From RYN-230 sp963713815 (lineage in GTDB: Bacteria; Actinomycetota; Actinomycetes; Streptosporangiales; Streptosporangiaceae), in assembly GCA_963713815.1 (NCBI GenBank), contig CAVQNH010000051.1:124001-188000 (forward strand): a DNA stretch of 64,000 nt. The letters are read 5' to 3'. Shown one piece after another: positions 16,541-27,816 of this stretch (its first letter is position 1; each line of letters opens with the position of its first letter). The position numbers and the translations under genes are program-made. The notes under the pieces are model-generated. The model was given only the letters and a program-made list of their open reading frames with translations. It was not told the origin of the DNA and searched no databases.

Positions 16541-17398
16541 TTACAAGATCAGCTTGTTCGTGACCGGAAGCCGCCAGGTGCCCTCGGCCATGACCAGCGC
16601 CTCGCCGCCCAGCAGTACCTGGTCCCCGTCCAGGGCCACCCGGACCAGCCCGCCTCGCGCGGACAGCTGCCGGCCGGTCAGCGGCTGGCGGCCGAGCCGC
16701 CCGATCCAGTACGGGCCGAGCGCGCAGTGCGCGGACCCCGTCACCTGGTCCTCGGTCCCGTCGGCCGTGTGGAAGAACCGGGACACGAAGTCGGCCGTGT
16801 CGTCCGCGACGATGTCGGCCTGCCCGGCGGAGTCCTCGCGCTCGGCGGTGACGATCAGCGCCCGGACCGGCAGTTCCCGCAGCGCCGCCAGGTCGGGCTG
16901 GAGGTCGCGGACGGCGGCCGGCGAGTCCAGCACGGCCATCACGTCCAGGTCGTTGCGGAGGATCCCGGTCACCGGGACCGGCAGCACGGTGCGCACCGCT
17001 TCCGCCAGCCCGCCGTGGTCCAGCGGCTCGGGGGCGAGGCTGGGGAAACGCAGCTGGATCAACTCGCCCGCGGACTCGGCCTCCAGCGGGCCGTACCGGG
17101 TGTCGAACCGGATCCGGTCGCCGACCGGGTGCCCCTGGTCGAGCAGCACCCGGGCCGCGGCCAGCGTGCCGTGCCCGCACAGCTCCAGCTCGCCGGCAGC
17201 GGTGAACCAGCGCAGCCCGAACCGTCCCGGCTCGCCCGCCGGCCAGACCAGGGCGGTCGCGGGCTGGTTCAGCTCGGCCCCGATCAGGGGGCCGAACTCG
17301 TCCTCGGGTTCCTCGTCCAGTACCAGGACCGCCGCGGGGTTCCCCTCGAAGGGGCCCGGCGCGAACGCGTCCACGTGATAAAGCCGCGCAGTCGTCAC
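16541..17398 (-). CDS. PhzF-family isomerase-like protein
   Basis: 285 residues from GTG 17398, chosen because GAGGGGG lies just upstream and VTTARLYHVDAFAPGPFEGN is the family start; the frame is open 12 codons further. The catalytic Glu is in FEGNPAAV, and GTLAAARVLL and TGSAHCALGPYW mark the two symmetric diaminopimelate-epimerase-like halves. PhzF isomerises dihydrohydroxyanthranilate in phenazine synthesis, but solitary homologues like this one are widespread and have no known substrate. No phenazine genes are near. Confidence 0.9.
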   Translation of the reverse strand: MTTARLYHVDAFAPGPFEGNPAAVLVLDEEPEDEFGPLIGAELNQPATALVWPAGEPGRFGLRWFTAAGELELCGHGTLAAARVLLDQGHPVGDRIRFDTRYGPLEAESAGELIQLRFPSLAPEPLDHGGLAEAVRTVLPVPVTGILRNDLDVMAVLDSPAAVRDLQPDLAALRELPVRALIVTAEREDSAGQADIVADDTADFVSRFFHTADGTEDQVTGSAHCALGPYWIGRLGRQPLTGRQLSARGGLVRVALDGDQVLLGGEALVMAEGTWRLPVTNKLIL

Positions 17399-17533
17399 CC
17401 CCTCATCATCCCCGCCCACCCTCGCGGCCCGCACGGCCGGCCCGGCGGGTGCGGCGTCCCGGGCCGGTCCCTTTTTTCCGCAGCGAAAACCTCACCCCGG
17501 CTCCCGCCCCCTCACGCGTGACAGACTTGCGGC

Positions 17534-18160
17534 GTGGGTGTCTACGGGGATCAGGTGCTCCCCCGCGCCCTGGACCTGTGGATGCGCGGCGCGGACGTCC
17601 GCCAGGTGCGGGCCCGGGTCACCGCCGGGATGGCCGGCGAGGTGCTCGAGATCGGCTTCGGGTCCGGGCTGAACGTCCCGCACTACCCCGAGGGGGTGAC
17701 CAGGGTCCTGGCCGTGGACCCGGCCACCGTGGGCCGGCGTCTCGCCGCGACGCGGATCGCCGCCCACGCGGTGCCGGTCGAGTTCGTCGGCACCGATGCC
17801 CAGGCGATCCCGGTGGCCGGCGGCTGCGCCGACTTCGTGCTCAGCACCTGGACGCTGTGCACGATCCCGGACCCGGGACGGGCGCTCGCCGAGGCCTACC
17901 GGGTGCTGCGGCCCGGCGGCGCCTTCCACTTCGTGGAGCACGGCCTGTCCCCCGACGCGCGGGTGGCCCGGATGCAGCGCCGGCTCACCCCACTGCACCG
18001 GCGGGCGGTCGGCGGGTGCCACCTGGACCGGCGTATCTCGGAGCTGGTGACCGGGGCCGGGTTCCGGCTGACCCGGCTGGAGAACTACTACTTCCACCGG
18101 CCGCGGGCGGTGGGCTACACCTACGAGGGCGCGGCCACCAAACCGCTGGCGGCAGCGTAG
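17534..18160 (+). CDS. Class I SAM-dependent methyltransferase (METTL7-like)
   Basis: 208 residues starting at GTG 17534. Motif I is VLEIGFGSGLNVPHY, the acidic ribose contact is in AVDPATVG, and RVLRPGGAFHFVEHG is the post-I region shared with ubiquinone and thiol methyltransferase types. Substrate unknown. It lies divergent from PhzF (135 bp apart) and convergent with a second methyltransferase. Confidence 0.88.
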   Translation: MGVYGDQVLPRALDLWMRGADVRQVRARVTAGMAGEVLEIGFGSGLNVPHYPEGVTRVLAVDPATVGRRLAATRIAAHAVPVEFVGTDAQAIPVAGGCADFVLSTWTLCTIPDPGRALAEAYRVLRPGGAFHFVEHGLSPDARVARMQRRLTPLHRRAVGGCHLDRRISELVTGAGFRLTRLENYYFHRPRAVGYTYEGAATKPLAAA

Positions 18161-18215
18161 CGGTGCCCGGCGGCGCCACGCGCATGTTGCTGTTATCAGC
18201 TCGCTTTCTCCGGCG

Positions 18216-18986
18216 CTAGTGCGGACGCCGCCCGATGAACAGGTGCGCGGGCATCCCTTCACCGGCGCCCCTCCCGGTCTGGTTCCCGTCAGCGAACCGC
18301 GCCTCGGGCTCGAACCCGGCGTCGGCCAGCAGGCGCAGCCACGTATCCCGGCGGAAGGCGCCCAGCCGGTGAGCCTCGCGGACGACCTGGACCGTGCCGT
18401 CCGCCTCCCGGAGCGTGAACTCGTACTCCACGTTGATCCAGTCGTCGGCGGGATCGGGATCCCAGGTCCACTCGCGGAAGCTGCCCTGGCGCCCTCCCGC
18501 GTCGGTGCTCCCGCCGCCGCCCGTCCCGGCCTGGAACGTCTCGGCCGTGTAGTCCGGCACGAACACGGCGATCCCGCCCGGCCGGCAGTGCGCGAACGCG
18601 GTCGCGATGAGCTGCCGCAGATCCTCGGCGTCGGTCACGTAGTCGACCGCGTCGTGCACCAGGACGGCGTCGAACTGCCGGCCCAGCCGGACCGTGCGCA
18701 TGTCTCCCTGCCGGTGCGCGCATTCGGGGTTCAGCCGCTGCGATACGGCCAGCATCCCGGCCGACAGGTCAACCAGGGTCAGGTCCAGCCGGTCCTTCAG
18801 GTGGACCGCGACGTGCCCGCCGCCGCTGCCCAGATCCAGCACCTCACGGACGTCGATGGCGGCCGTGGTGAACAGCTCGGCCAGGTACGCGGACTCCGCC
18901 GCGTACTCCCCGGGCGGTGAGATCAGCGGCCACCAGTCGGCCAGCTCCTGGTAGAGGCGGTACTCCCCCGGCATGCCCGCCATCAT
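18216..18986 (-). CDS. Class I SAM-dependent methyltransferase
   Basis: 256 residues. Motif I VLDLGSGGGHVAVHL, acidic LVDLSAGMLAVS, QGDMRTVRLGRQFDAVLVHD and HCRPGGIAVFVPDYT are clear. The C-terminal half, with EWTWDPDPADDWINVEYEF, matches actinobacterial methyltransferases that follow a small-molecule rather than nucleic-acid pattern. Several in-frame ATGs sit within the first five codons, so the first residues are uncertain. Substrate unknown. Confidence 0.88.
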   Translation of the reverse strand: MMAGMPGEYRLYQELADWWPLISPPGEYAAESAYLAELFTTAAIDVREVLDLGSGGGHVAVHLKDRLDLTLVDLSAGMLAVSQRLNPECAHRQGDMRTVRLGRQFDAVLVHDAVDYVTDAEDLRQLIATAFAHCRPGGIAVFVPDYTAETFQAGTGGGGSTDAGGRQGSFREWTWDPDPADDWINVEYEFTLREADGTVQVVREAHRLGAFRRDTWLRLLADAGFEPEARFADGNQTGRGAGEGMPAHLFIGRRPH

Positions 18987-19012
18987 GCCGTACCCGGATC
19001 ACGCCGCCGGCG

Positions 19013-19713
19013 TCACCCGGGGCGGGCCACCGGTTCCCTGCGCAGCCGCCGCAGCACCCGGCCGAGCGCCGGGATCGCCACCCACAGCGCGAACGCCCAC
19101 TGCCCCGCGACGAAGGCCACGGGAATCGAGATCAGGAACACGACGATAAGGGTCAGGGTGTGGGAGTTCTCCGGATGGCGGGCCGACTCCGGAGCGTCGG
19201 TCCGCATCAGGTCCTTATCCCTGATCTCGCGGCTCATCAGCAGCAGGCAGGTCGAGGCGATGACCTGGACCAGGGTGTAGATCGTGAAGCGGACGCCGAA
19301 CCCGCCGTTGCCGGTCAGTATCCGGGTCGCGAACGGTGTGATGATCATCATCAGGAGCCAGATCATGTCCAGCCGGATGACCATGCCGTTCAGCCGGTTC
19401 ACGTACCGGAACATTCGCCGGTGGACCGCCCAGTGATTCCCGATGACCACGAAGCTGATCAGGAACGCCAGGTACCCGTCTCGGTCGCCCCACAGCGCGT
19501 CCAGGAGCTGGTGGTTGGTCGTACTGTCCGTGGCTGAGCGGGCAGCGGGAGGGCCAGCGCGAGCAGTGTGATCGCGATCGCGACCACGGCGTCGGAGAAG
19601 AAGACGACCCGCTCGGCGGCCTTGGCCTCGACCTCGGGCTCGTCGCCCGCGGGCCTGGCGGCCGGCGGGCCGGGCGGCGACTGCTCGTGCGACGGGTCAG
19701 ACGGACTGATCAC
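19013..19713 (-). pseudogene. TMEM175/DUF1211-family potassium channel gene with a frameshift
   Basis: The first 84 codons from GTG 19713 contain the signature RVVFFSDAVVAIAITLLALALPLP of helix 1. That frame then reads Arg/Thr-rich nonsense to a stop at 19459. In another frame, TTNHQLLDALWGDRDGYLAF leads without a break into FVVIGNHWAVHRRMFRYVNRLNG and the remaining helices, ending at 19013. The shift lies between about 19497 and 19545. Joined, the product would be about 230 residues, the normal size for this bacterial family of tetrameric K+ channels. As read here the gene is broken; a sequencing indel is equally possible. Confidence 0.75.
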
Positions 19714-19845
19714 GGTCAGCTACTCCCGGTTCACGACAGATCGGCGCCAGCTCGGGCGGAATCCGCCCGCCAAAGCCTGTCAGCTGATCTGCCTGAATGT
19801 GGGCCTAATACCCCGAACTGCCGCACACGCCAGCCGCGCCGACGT

Positions 19846-19861
19846 ATACCCGCTGGGGTAT
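19846..19861 (+). promoter_or_regulatory. CsoR/CstR-type operator
   Basis: Perfect inverted repeat ATACCC-GCTG-GGGTAT centred 39 bp before the start of the CsoR-family gene. The pattern matches the A/T-plus-C-tract then G-tract operators known for this family. A similar half, TAATACCCC, occurs at about 19807. Confidence 0.8.
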
Positions 19862-19891
19862 CCTGGAATGGACCGCCAGGGAGGCAGCTGA

Positions 19892-20155
19892 ATGCAGATC
19901 GACGACGAGGCCGTGGGCCAGGTGCTCAACCGGCTCCGCCGCGCCCAGGGCCAGCTGGCCGGGGTCATTTCCATGGTCGAGTCCGGGCGGGACTGCACCG
20001 AGGTGGTCACCCAGCTCGCGGCGGTGGCCCGGGCGCTGGACCGGGCCGGCTTCAAGATCGTGACCAGCGGGATGCGCCAGTGCCTGTCCGCCGGGGACGG
20101 GGACGCCCCGATGACCGAGGAGCAGATGGAGAAGATGTTCCTCATCCTCGCCTGA
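19892..20155 (+). CDS. CsoR-family metal/persulfide-sensing repressor
   Basis: 87 residues, all-helical DUF156 fold (VLNRLRRAQGQLAGVISMVE, CTEVVTQLAAVARALDRAGF). Cu-sensing CsoR uses Cys-His-Cys. Here Cys35 and Cys64 are present but the position four before Cys64 is Gly60, not His. A Cys pair without the His is closer to CstR-like persulfide or redox sensing, or to one of the uncharacterised actinobacterial subgroups, than to Cu(I) sensing. No copper or sulfur-transfer genes flank it; GGGAGG supports ATG 19892. Autoregulation through the upstream operator is likely. Confidence 0.88.
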   Translation: MQIDDEAVGQVLNRLRRAQGQLAGVISMVESGRDCTEVVTQLAAVARALDRAGFKIVTSGMRQCLSAGDGDAPMTEEQMEKMFLILA

Positions 20156-20242
20156 CCGGGTTGGCCCGGCCGGGCCGGCGCCGCCGGGGACGCCAGGCTC
20201 TAGCCTTGATGCCGCCGTCTACCGGAAGGAGCTGGGCTGGCG

Positions 20243-22009
20243 ATGCTGGCACCACGAGACAGCCGGAGCCGGGACTGCCGCCGCCTCGACGGGCTGTGGC
20301 GGTTCCGCTTCGACGCCGGCGGCGAGGGCGAGGCCGGCCGCTGGTGGCAGGGACCCCTGCCGGGCGCGCGGGAGATGGCCGTCCCGGCCAGCTACAACGA
20401 CCTGGTCACCGAGGCGGCGGAACGCGAGCACGTGGGCGACGTGTGGTACCAGCGCGACGTCCGGGTCCCCGCGACCTGGCAGGACCGGCGCATCGTGCTC
20501 CGCTGCGACGCGGCCACCCATCACGGCACGGTCTGGGCCGGGGACACCCAGGTCGCTGACCACGCCGGCGGGTACACGCCGTTCGAGGCCGAGGTAACCG
20601 GCCTGGTCCGCTGCGGCGAACTGCTGCGGGTGACGGTGCGGGTCGGCAGCGAGCTCAGCATGGCCACGATCCCGCCCGGCGTGGCATCCCGCACCGCGGC
20701 CGGGCACACGACGCTGCGGTACTTCCACGACTTCTTCAACTACGCGGGCCTGCACCGCTCGGTGTGGCTCTACTCCACCCCGCGCAGCTATATCGCCGAC
20801 CTGGCCGTCGGGACCGGCTACGATCCCGGGACCGCGGCTGGCCAGGTGACCTACCACCTGGATGTGACCGGGGACGGCCCGACGTCGGTGCGGCTCCGCG
20901 ACGCGTCCGGGGCCGTGGTGGCCGAGGGCGCCGGCCCGGACGGCGTCCTGGCCGTGCCCGCGGCCCGCGCGTGGAGCCCGGGCGACCCGTACCTGTACCG
21001 CCTGGACGCGCGGCACGGCGACGACGAGTACTCATTGCCGGTGGGCATCAGGACCGTCCAGGTGGACGGGGCCCGGCTGCTGGTGAACGGGGAGCCGGTC
21101 CAGCTCCGCGGCTTCGGCATGCACGAGGACGGCGTGCTGCACGGCAAGGGCCACGACGACACGAGAATGGTGCGCGACTTCGCGCTGCTGCGGTGGATCG
21201 GCGCCAACTCGTTCCGGACCTCGCACTACCCCTACGCCGAGGAGGTCCTCGACTACGCCGACCGGCAGGGCCTGCTCGTCATCGACGAGACCCCGGCCGT
21301 CGGCCTGCACTTCAGCCTGGGCAACATGGGCGACCCCGGCGCGCGGACCTTCGGCCCCGGCCTCATCGGGCCGGAGGCCGCCGCGGCCCACCTGGCCGCG
21401 ATCCGGGAGCTGGTCGCCCGGGACCGCAACCATCCCAGCGTCATCGCCTGGTCCATCGCGAACGAGCCGGACACCGCCGAACCGGCCGCCCGCGACTATT
21501 TCGCGCCGCTGGCCGCCGCCGCCCGGGACCTGGACCCGGCCCGGCCGGTCTGCTTCGCCAACGTGGCGACCGCACCGCCGGAGGCCGACGTGGTCACCGA
21601 CCTGTTCGACCTGGTCTGCGTGAACCGCTACTACGGCTGGTACGCCGATCCCGGTGACCTGGAATCGGCCGAGGCGGACCTGGAGGCCGAGCTGCGGGCC
21701 TGGGCCCGGTACGGCAAGCCGATCGTGGTCACCGAGTTCGGGGCGGACGCCCTCGCCGGGCTGCACGCACTGCCTCCCGTCATGTGGTCCGAGGACTACC
21801 AGACGGCGCTGATCGCGATGTCCGCGCGGGTGTTCCGGCGGATCCCCGAGGTGATCGGCGAGCACGTGTGGAACTTCGCCGACTTCGCGACCGCGCAGGC
21901 GGTGCACCGCCCCGGCGGCAACCACAAGGGGGTGTTCACCCGGGACCGGCAGCCTAAAGCAGCCGCCTGGCTGCTGCGCGATCTCTGGCACCCGCGGTCA
22001 CGGGACTAA
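20243..22009 (+). CDS. uidA: Beta-glucuronidase (GH2)
   Basis: 588 residues. Order: sugar-binding jelly roll (1-180), immunoglobulin-like middle domain (about 181-275), TIM barrel (276-588). The acid/base is Glu408 in SIANEPD, the nucleophile Glu498 in VVTEFGAD, and the uronate-recognition pair Asn560-x-Lys562 (GGNHKGVFTRDRQPK) is what separates glucuronidases from galactosidases. No signal peptide, so it acts inside the cell on imported or endogenous glucuronides. Monocistronic, 87 bp after the CsoR-family gene. Confidence 0.93.
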   Translation: MLAPRDSRSRDCRRLDGLWRFRFDAGGEGEAGRWWQGPLPGAREMAVPASYNDLVTEAAEREHVGDVWYQRDVRVPATWQDRRIVLRCDAATHHGTVWAGDTQVADHAGGYTPFEAEVTGLVRCGELLRVTVRVGSELSMATIPPGVASRTAAGHTTLRYFHDFFNYAGLHRSVWLYSTPRSYIADLAVGTGYDPGTAAGQVTYHLDVTGDGPTSVRLRDASGAVVAEGAGPDGVLAVPAARAWSPGDPYLYRLDARHGDDEYSLPVGIRTVQVDGARLLVNGEPVQLRGFGMHEDGVLHGKGHDDTRMVRDFALLRWIGANSFRTSHYPYAEEVLDYADRQGLLVIDETPAVGLHFSLGNMGDPGARTFGPGLIGPEAAAAHLAAIRELVARDRNHPSVIAWSIANEPDTAEPAARDYFAPLAAAARDLDPARPVCFANVATAPPEADVVTDLFDLVCVNRYYGWYADPGDLESAEADLEAELRAWARYGKPIVVTEFGADALAGLHALPPVMWSEDYQTALIAMSARVFRRIPEVIGEHVWNFADFATAQAVHRPGGNHKGVFTRDRQPKAAAWLLRDLWHPRSRD

Positions 22010-22017
22010 CCCGCAGC

Positions 22018-22089
22018 GTGGATTCGGCCGACGGGTCGCTGAAGTTCAAGGGCAGCGCGGGCACCGTCACCATCGTCGCCACCGCCTGA
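22018..22089 (+). pseudogene. 3' remnant of an unidentified gene
   Basis: After the beta-glucuronidase stop, a 23-codon frame reads DSADGSLKFKGSAGTVTIVATA to a stop. All codons but one end in G or C, which is far more coding-like than chance, and the sequence resembles the last beta strands of a secreted glycosidase or binding domain. No upstream body remains. Probably the tail of a deleted gene. Confidence 0.4.
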
Positions 22090-22100
22090 GCTCCCGGCTG

Positions 22101-22631
22101 CTAACGAACAGCCGGACCGGCGACCAGTTCGCGGATAAGGTCGGCGTGGCCGTTGTGGCGGGCGTACTCCTCGATCATGTGGTTGTAGATCCAGCGCAGC
22201 GAGCACGTCACGCGCTGGCCCCCGCGCACGCCCACGCCCACGTCGTCGAGGCCGTGCGCCGCCGCCGTCAGGCTGCTCCGCCGGCACTCCGCCCGCCAGC
22301 TGCCCACATCGGCAGCCCAGTCCGCGCGGTCGAGCGGGATCCAGTCAGCGTCAGCAGCGTCATCGGTGCTGAAGATGGCCGGGAGTCCAGCCCTGTGCCC
22401 CAGCACGCGCTGGAACCAGGTGCGCTCCACGTCGGCCAGGTGACGCACCATGCCGTGCAGGGACATCAGCGAGGTGGGCACCGGACGGCGCTTGCGCTGC
22501 TCGTCGTTCAGGCCGTCGCACGTGAGCAGCAGGGTGGCACGGTGGTACTCGAGCCACCCCTCCAGCGTGGCCCGTTCGGGGCCCGCGAGCGGCGGTTCCG
22601 TTGGTTCGGGGACGATGAGGTCACCAGGCAC
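22101..22631 (-). CDS. DinB/DUF664-family thiol-dependent enzyme-like protein
   Basis: 176 residues, four-helix DinB bundle. The metal-binding His set is present in SLHGMVRHLADVE and in WIYNHMIEEYARHNGHADLIREL. Many actinobacterial members are mycothiol S-transferases or hydrolases acting on xenobiotics; the substrate cannot be predicted. It ends 12 bp after the downstream neighbour's start region on the same strand, so it may be cotranscribed with the DUF574 methyltransferase gene upstream. Confidence 0.88.
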   Translation of the reverse strand: MPGDLIVPEPTEPPLAGPERATLEGWLEYHRATLLLTCDGLNDEQRKRRPVPTSLMSLHGMVRHLADVERTWFQRVLGHRAGLPAIFSTDDAADADWIPLDRADWAADVGSWRAECRRSSLTAAAHGLDDVGVGVRGGQRVTCSLRWIYNHMIEEYARHNGHADLIRELVAGPAVR

Positions 22632-22642
22632 GAGGCCGCACT

Positions 22643-23464
22643 CTAGCTGGCCGCGGGGACTGGCTTCCGGGCCACGCCGCCGAAGTTCTGCAGATCTGGC
22701 GGAGGACCGGGGTCGGCCGGCCGCCAGCGCGGCACCGGGACCACTCCCGGCTCGACCAGGTCCAGGCGGTCGAAGAAGGCGGTTATCTCTTCCGGCGTGC
22801 GCAGGTGATAAGGGATCGCACCGGTATCGTCGTAGCCCTCCTGCGCCTCGGTGAACGCGTCGCTGGCGCTGGTGGTGCCGCCGTCGTAGAGCGCCAGGTA
22901 GCTGCCGGGCCGCAGGGCGCCGACCAGGTGGCGGACGATCGGGTAGGCGTTGCCGTCTTCGAGGTGGCCCATGACCCCCATGAGCAGCAGGGCGACGGGC
23001 TGGGAGAAGTCCAGCGTGCGGGCCGCGGCGGCGAGCACGTCCTCGGGCCGGTGCAGGTCGGCCTCGGCGAAGTCAGTCACGCCCTCGGGCGTGCTGGCGA
23101 GATGACTGCGCCCGTAGCCCACCACGAACGGATCATGATCGACGTACACAATGCGCGATTCTGCTGCGATGCTCTGCGCGACCTCGTGGGTGTTGCCCGC
23201 CGCGGGCAAGCCTGCCCCGACGTCGAGGAACTGCCGGATGCCGGCCTCGCCCGCTAAGAACCGGACCGCGCGGGTCTGGAACGCGCGGGATGCTACGGCC
23301 GCATCCACGATCTCCGGGTAGACCTGCCGGTACTGGTCGCCCGCTTCCCGGTCGACCGGGAAGTTGACGTCGCCGCCCAGCCAGTAGTTCCAGATCCGGG
23401 CCGAGTGCGGCACGGTGGTGTCGGGCGAAGGCTGCAGGCCGTGGGCCGCCGGATCCTCAGTCAT
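22643..23464 (-). CDS. DUF574-type SAM-dependent methyltransferase
   Basis: 273 residues from ATG 23464 (MTEDPAAHG); the frame continues upstream without family resemblance. Signatures are ARIWNYWLGGDVNFPVDREAG at the start, FLDVGAGLPAAGNTHEVAQ around the SAM site, and YVDHDPFVVGYGRSHL. The family is greatly expanded in filamentous actinomycetes. Its substrates are largely unknown. Confidence 0.9.
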   Translation of the reverse strand: MTEDPAAHGLQPSPDTTVPHSARIWNYWLGGDVNFPVDREAGDQYRQVYPEIVDAAVASRAFQTRAVRFLAGEAGIRQFLDVGAGLPAAGNTHEVAQSIAAESRIVYVDHDPFVVGYGRSHLASTPEGVTDFAEADLHRPEDVLAAAARTLDFSQPVALLLMGVMGHLEDGNAYPIVRHLVGALRPGSYLALYDGGTTSASDAFTEAQEGYDDTGAIPYHLRTPEEITAFFDRLDLVEPGVVPVPRWRPADPGPPPDLQNFGGVARKPVPAAS

Positions 23465-23607
23465 GGGCTCAGTCCTCAAGGGATTGACCAGTCCCCCACC
23501 GGGTCCGACGGTACCAGCCACGAGCGGAATGTCCCGGGGTCGCGGCACCAGGAAACGGGACACCCGAGGGAAGACCAGTTCTGCGGGCGGGCGGGGCTCG
23601 CACCCGG

Positions 23608-25998
<2,391 letters not shown>

Positions 25999-26071
25999 CG
26001 TGTCTCCATCTGTTGGGCGGGCGGCCCGCCGAGCCTCCGGGCCGGGCCATGCGGCGCGCCCGGCCGAGGCA

Positions 26072-26524
26072 TCAGACCAGCCAGCGGCCGTCGCGCATCA
26101 GCTCGCGGCCGGGCAGCTCGTTCGCCTCGCGCCAAGCCTGGATCCGGAGCGGGGAGATGCGGAACCAGCGGTACGGCGTGGCCAGCGGCCGCGGGTCAAA
26201 GCCCGTGTGCGCGGCGAACCGGTCACCCCGCTCCTGCGGCAGCGCGTCGATCTCGAGAACCTCGACTTCACCCTCGATCATGGACACGTCGCGGGTGTGG
26301 CCCAGCCCCAGCCGGACGGCCCGGGTAGCGGCCAGGTTCCTGCCGGTCGGGCTGTCCGTCGGCGTGGCCATCAGCAGCGCCTCGCCGTCCCAGTCGAAGG
26401 ACAGCGGCACCAGGTACGGTGCACCGTCCGCCGAGGCACTGGCCACCCAGACATCGATGTCGCGGGTGAGCCGATCCTCGGTGTCGCGGCGACGCTGCGC
26501 GCGGGAGCGGGGGCCGGCGCTCAT
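26072..26524 (-). CDS. PPOX/pyridoxamine-phosphate-oxidase-like split-barrel protein
   Basis: 150 residues. VWVASASADGAPYLVPLSFDWDGEALLMAT and SPTGRNLAATRAVRLGLGHTRDVSMIEGEVEV are the flavin split barrel. The C-terminus YRWFRISPLRIQAWREANELPGR is typical of actinobacterial F420/FMN members. Its ATG overlaps the stop of the VOC gene (ATGA at 26521-26524), so the two are translationally coupled. Function unknown; detoxification is plausible from context. Confidence 0.85.
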   Translation of the reverse strand: MSAGPRSRAQRRRDTEDRLTRDIDVWVASASADGAPYLVPLSFDWDGEALLMATPTDSPTGRNLAATRAVRLGLGHTRDVSMIEGEVEVLEIDALPQERGDRFAAHTGFDPRPLATPYRWFRISPLRIQAWREANELPGRELMRDGRWLV

Positions 26525-26877
26525 CGGTCCTGAAGCAGCCCGAGGACGTTGCCGTCGGGATCGGTGACGGTGGCCACCAGACGGCCGCCACCGACGTCAC
26601 GCACCGGGTCCTTCACGGTGGCACCCGTGGCGGTCACCTCGGCCAGCTTCGCCTCGATGTCCGGCACGTGCCAGTACGGCACTGGTGCGGTCATGCCCTG
26701 CGGTCCGCCGCCCGGCACCAGCCCGATGTGCTGGCCCGCGACGTCGAAGCCGACATAGTAGGACGATTCGTGCTGCGGCGGTGTGCCGAGCAGGGCGGCG
26801 TACACCGCCGTGGCCCGGTCCAGGTCGGACACGGGGCACAGCACGGTCTTGATTCCCTCGGTGGAAGAGTCGGTCAT
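26521..26877 (-). CDS. VOC-superfamily (glyoxalase/bleomycin-resistance-like) protein
   Basis: 118 residues from ATG 26877, chosen over GTG 26883 because AGGAG lies 5 nt before the ATG and would touch the GTG. Paired beta-alpha-beta-beta-beta units begin IKTVLCPVSDLDRATAVYAALLG and end GGGRLVATVTDPDGNVLGLLQ, with the metal-type Glu replaced in the last strand by Gly/Leu, so a metal site is doubtful. It leads an apparent operon with PPOX and UvrA2-like genes and may bind or modify a toxic small molecule. Confidence 0.87.
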   Translation of the reverse strand: MTDSSTEGIKTVLCPVSDLDRATAVYAALLGTPPQHESSYYVGFDVAGQHIGLVPGGGPQGMTAPVPYWHVPDIEAKLAEVTATGATVKDPVRDVGGGRLVATVTDPDGNVLGLLQDR

Positions 26878-27118
26878 GGTCACTCCTGAAGTCGTGGGTC
26901 ATCTCGACCCGGTGGGATGGCCGGCCTCAAGGACGGACGTGCAGCCCGGAAATCGGCCTGCCGGGCTGGCCGGCGGGGCCGGCCGTCATCTGGCTCGACC
27001 CGCCGTATCCGGCGCCCTTGCGGACCTCGAAGGCGAGGGTGCCGCGAGAGGAGACCGGGGAGGCGTCCGGGCCGTCATCCGGGAGGAAGGCCGGCGTGAA
27101 TGGTGGTGTCCATGGCCG

Positions 27119-27568
<450 letters not shown>

Positions 27569-27625
27569 CGGTGCATCTTATCCATTCGGCACACGGTGAT
27601 CATGGCCCTCGGTGGCCGGGTCGTC

Positions 27626-27649
27626 CGCCCGGGCGCTGCTGCCCGGGCG
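27626..27649. repeat. Inverted repeat between divergent araC-like and recQ genes
   Basis: CGCCCGGGC and its complement, 6-nt loop. It lies in the 248-bp divergent promoter region, which otherwise shows no gene. Confidence 0.55.
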
Positions 27650-27816
27650 AGGCCGGCACCAGTAACCCTCGTTGGCGGCGCGTTTGGGGGTCGCTAGGGT
27701 CAGGCAGTGATGGCGGTCCGCTGGCGGCTGTCGCACGTGTCCGGCCCGATCGCAGAGCCATCGCGCGATGACAAGCTGCCCGGCAGGGCGAGACGGGAAC
27801 GAGGGAAGCGGGAGCC

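Noticed and set aside
16541..17398. PhzF as a sign of a phenazine cluster
   Set aside because: No other phenazine gene nearby; lone PhzF homologues are common.
17534..23464. Several methyltransferases and an SDR as a biosynthetic gene cluster
   Set aside because: No core synthase, mixed strands and housekeeping-type neighbours.
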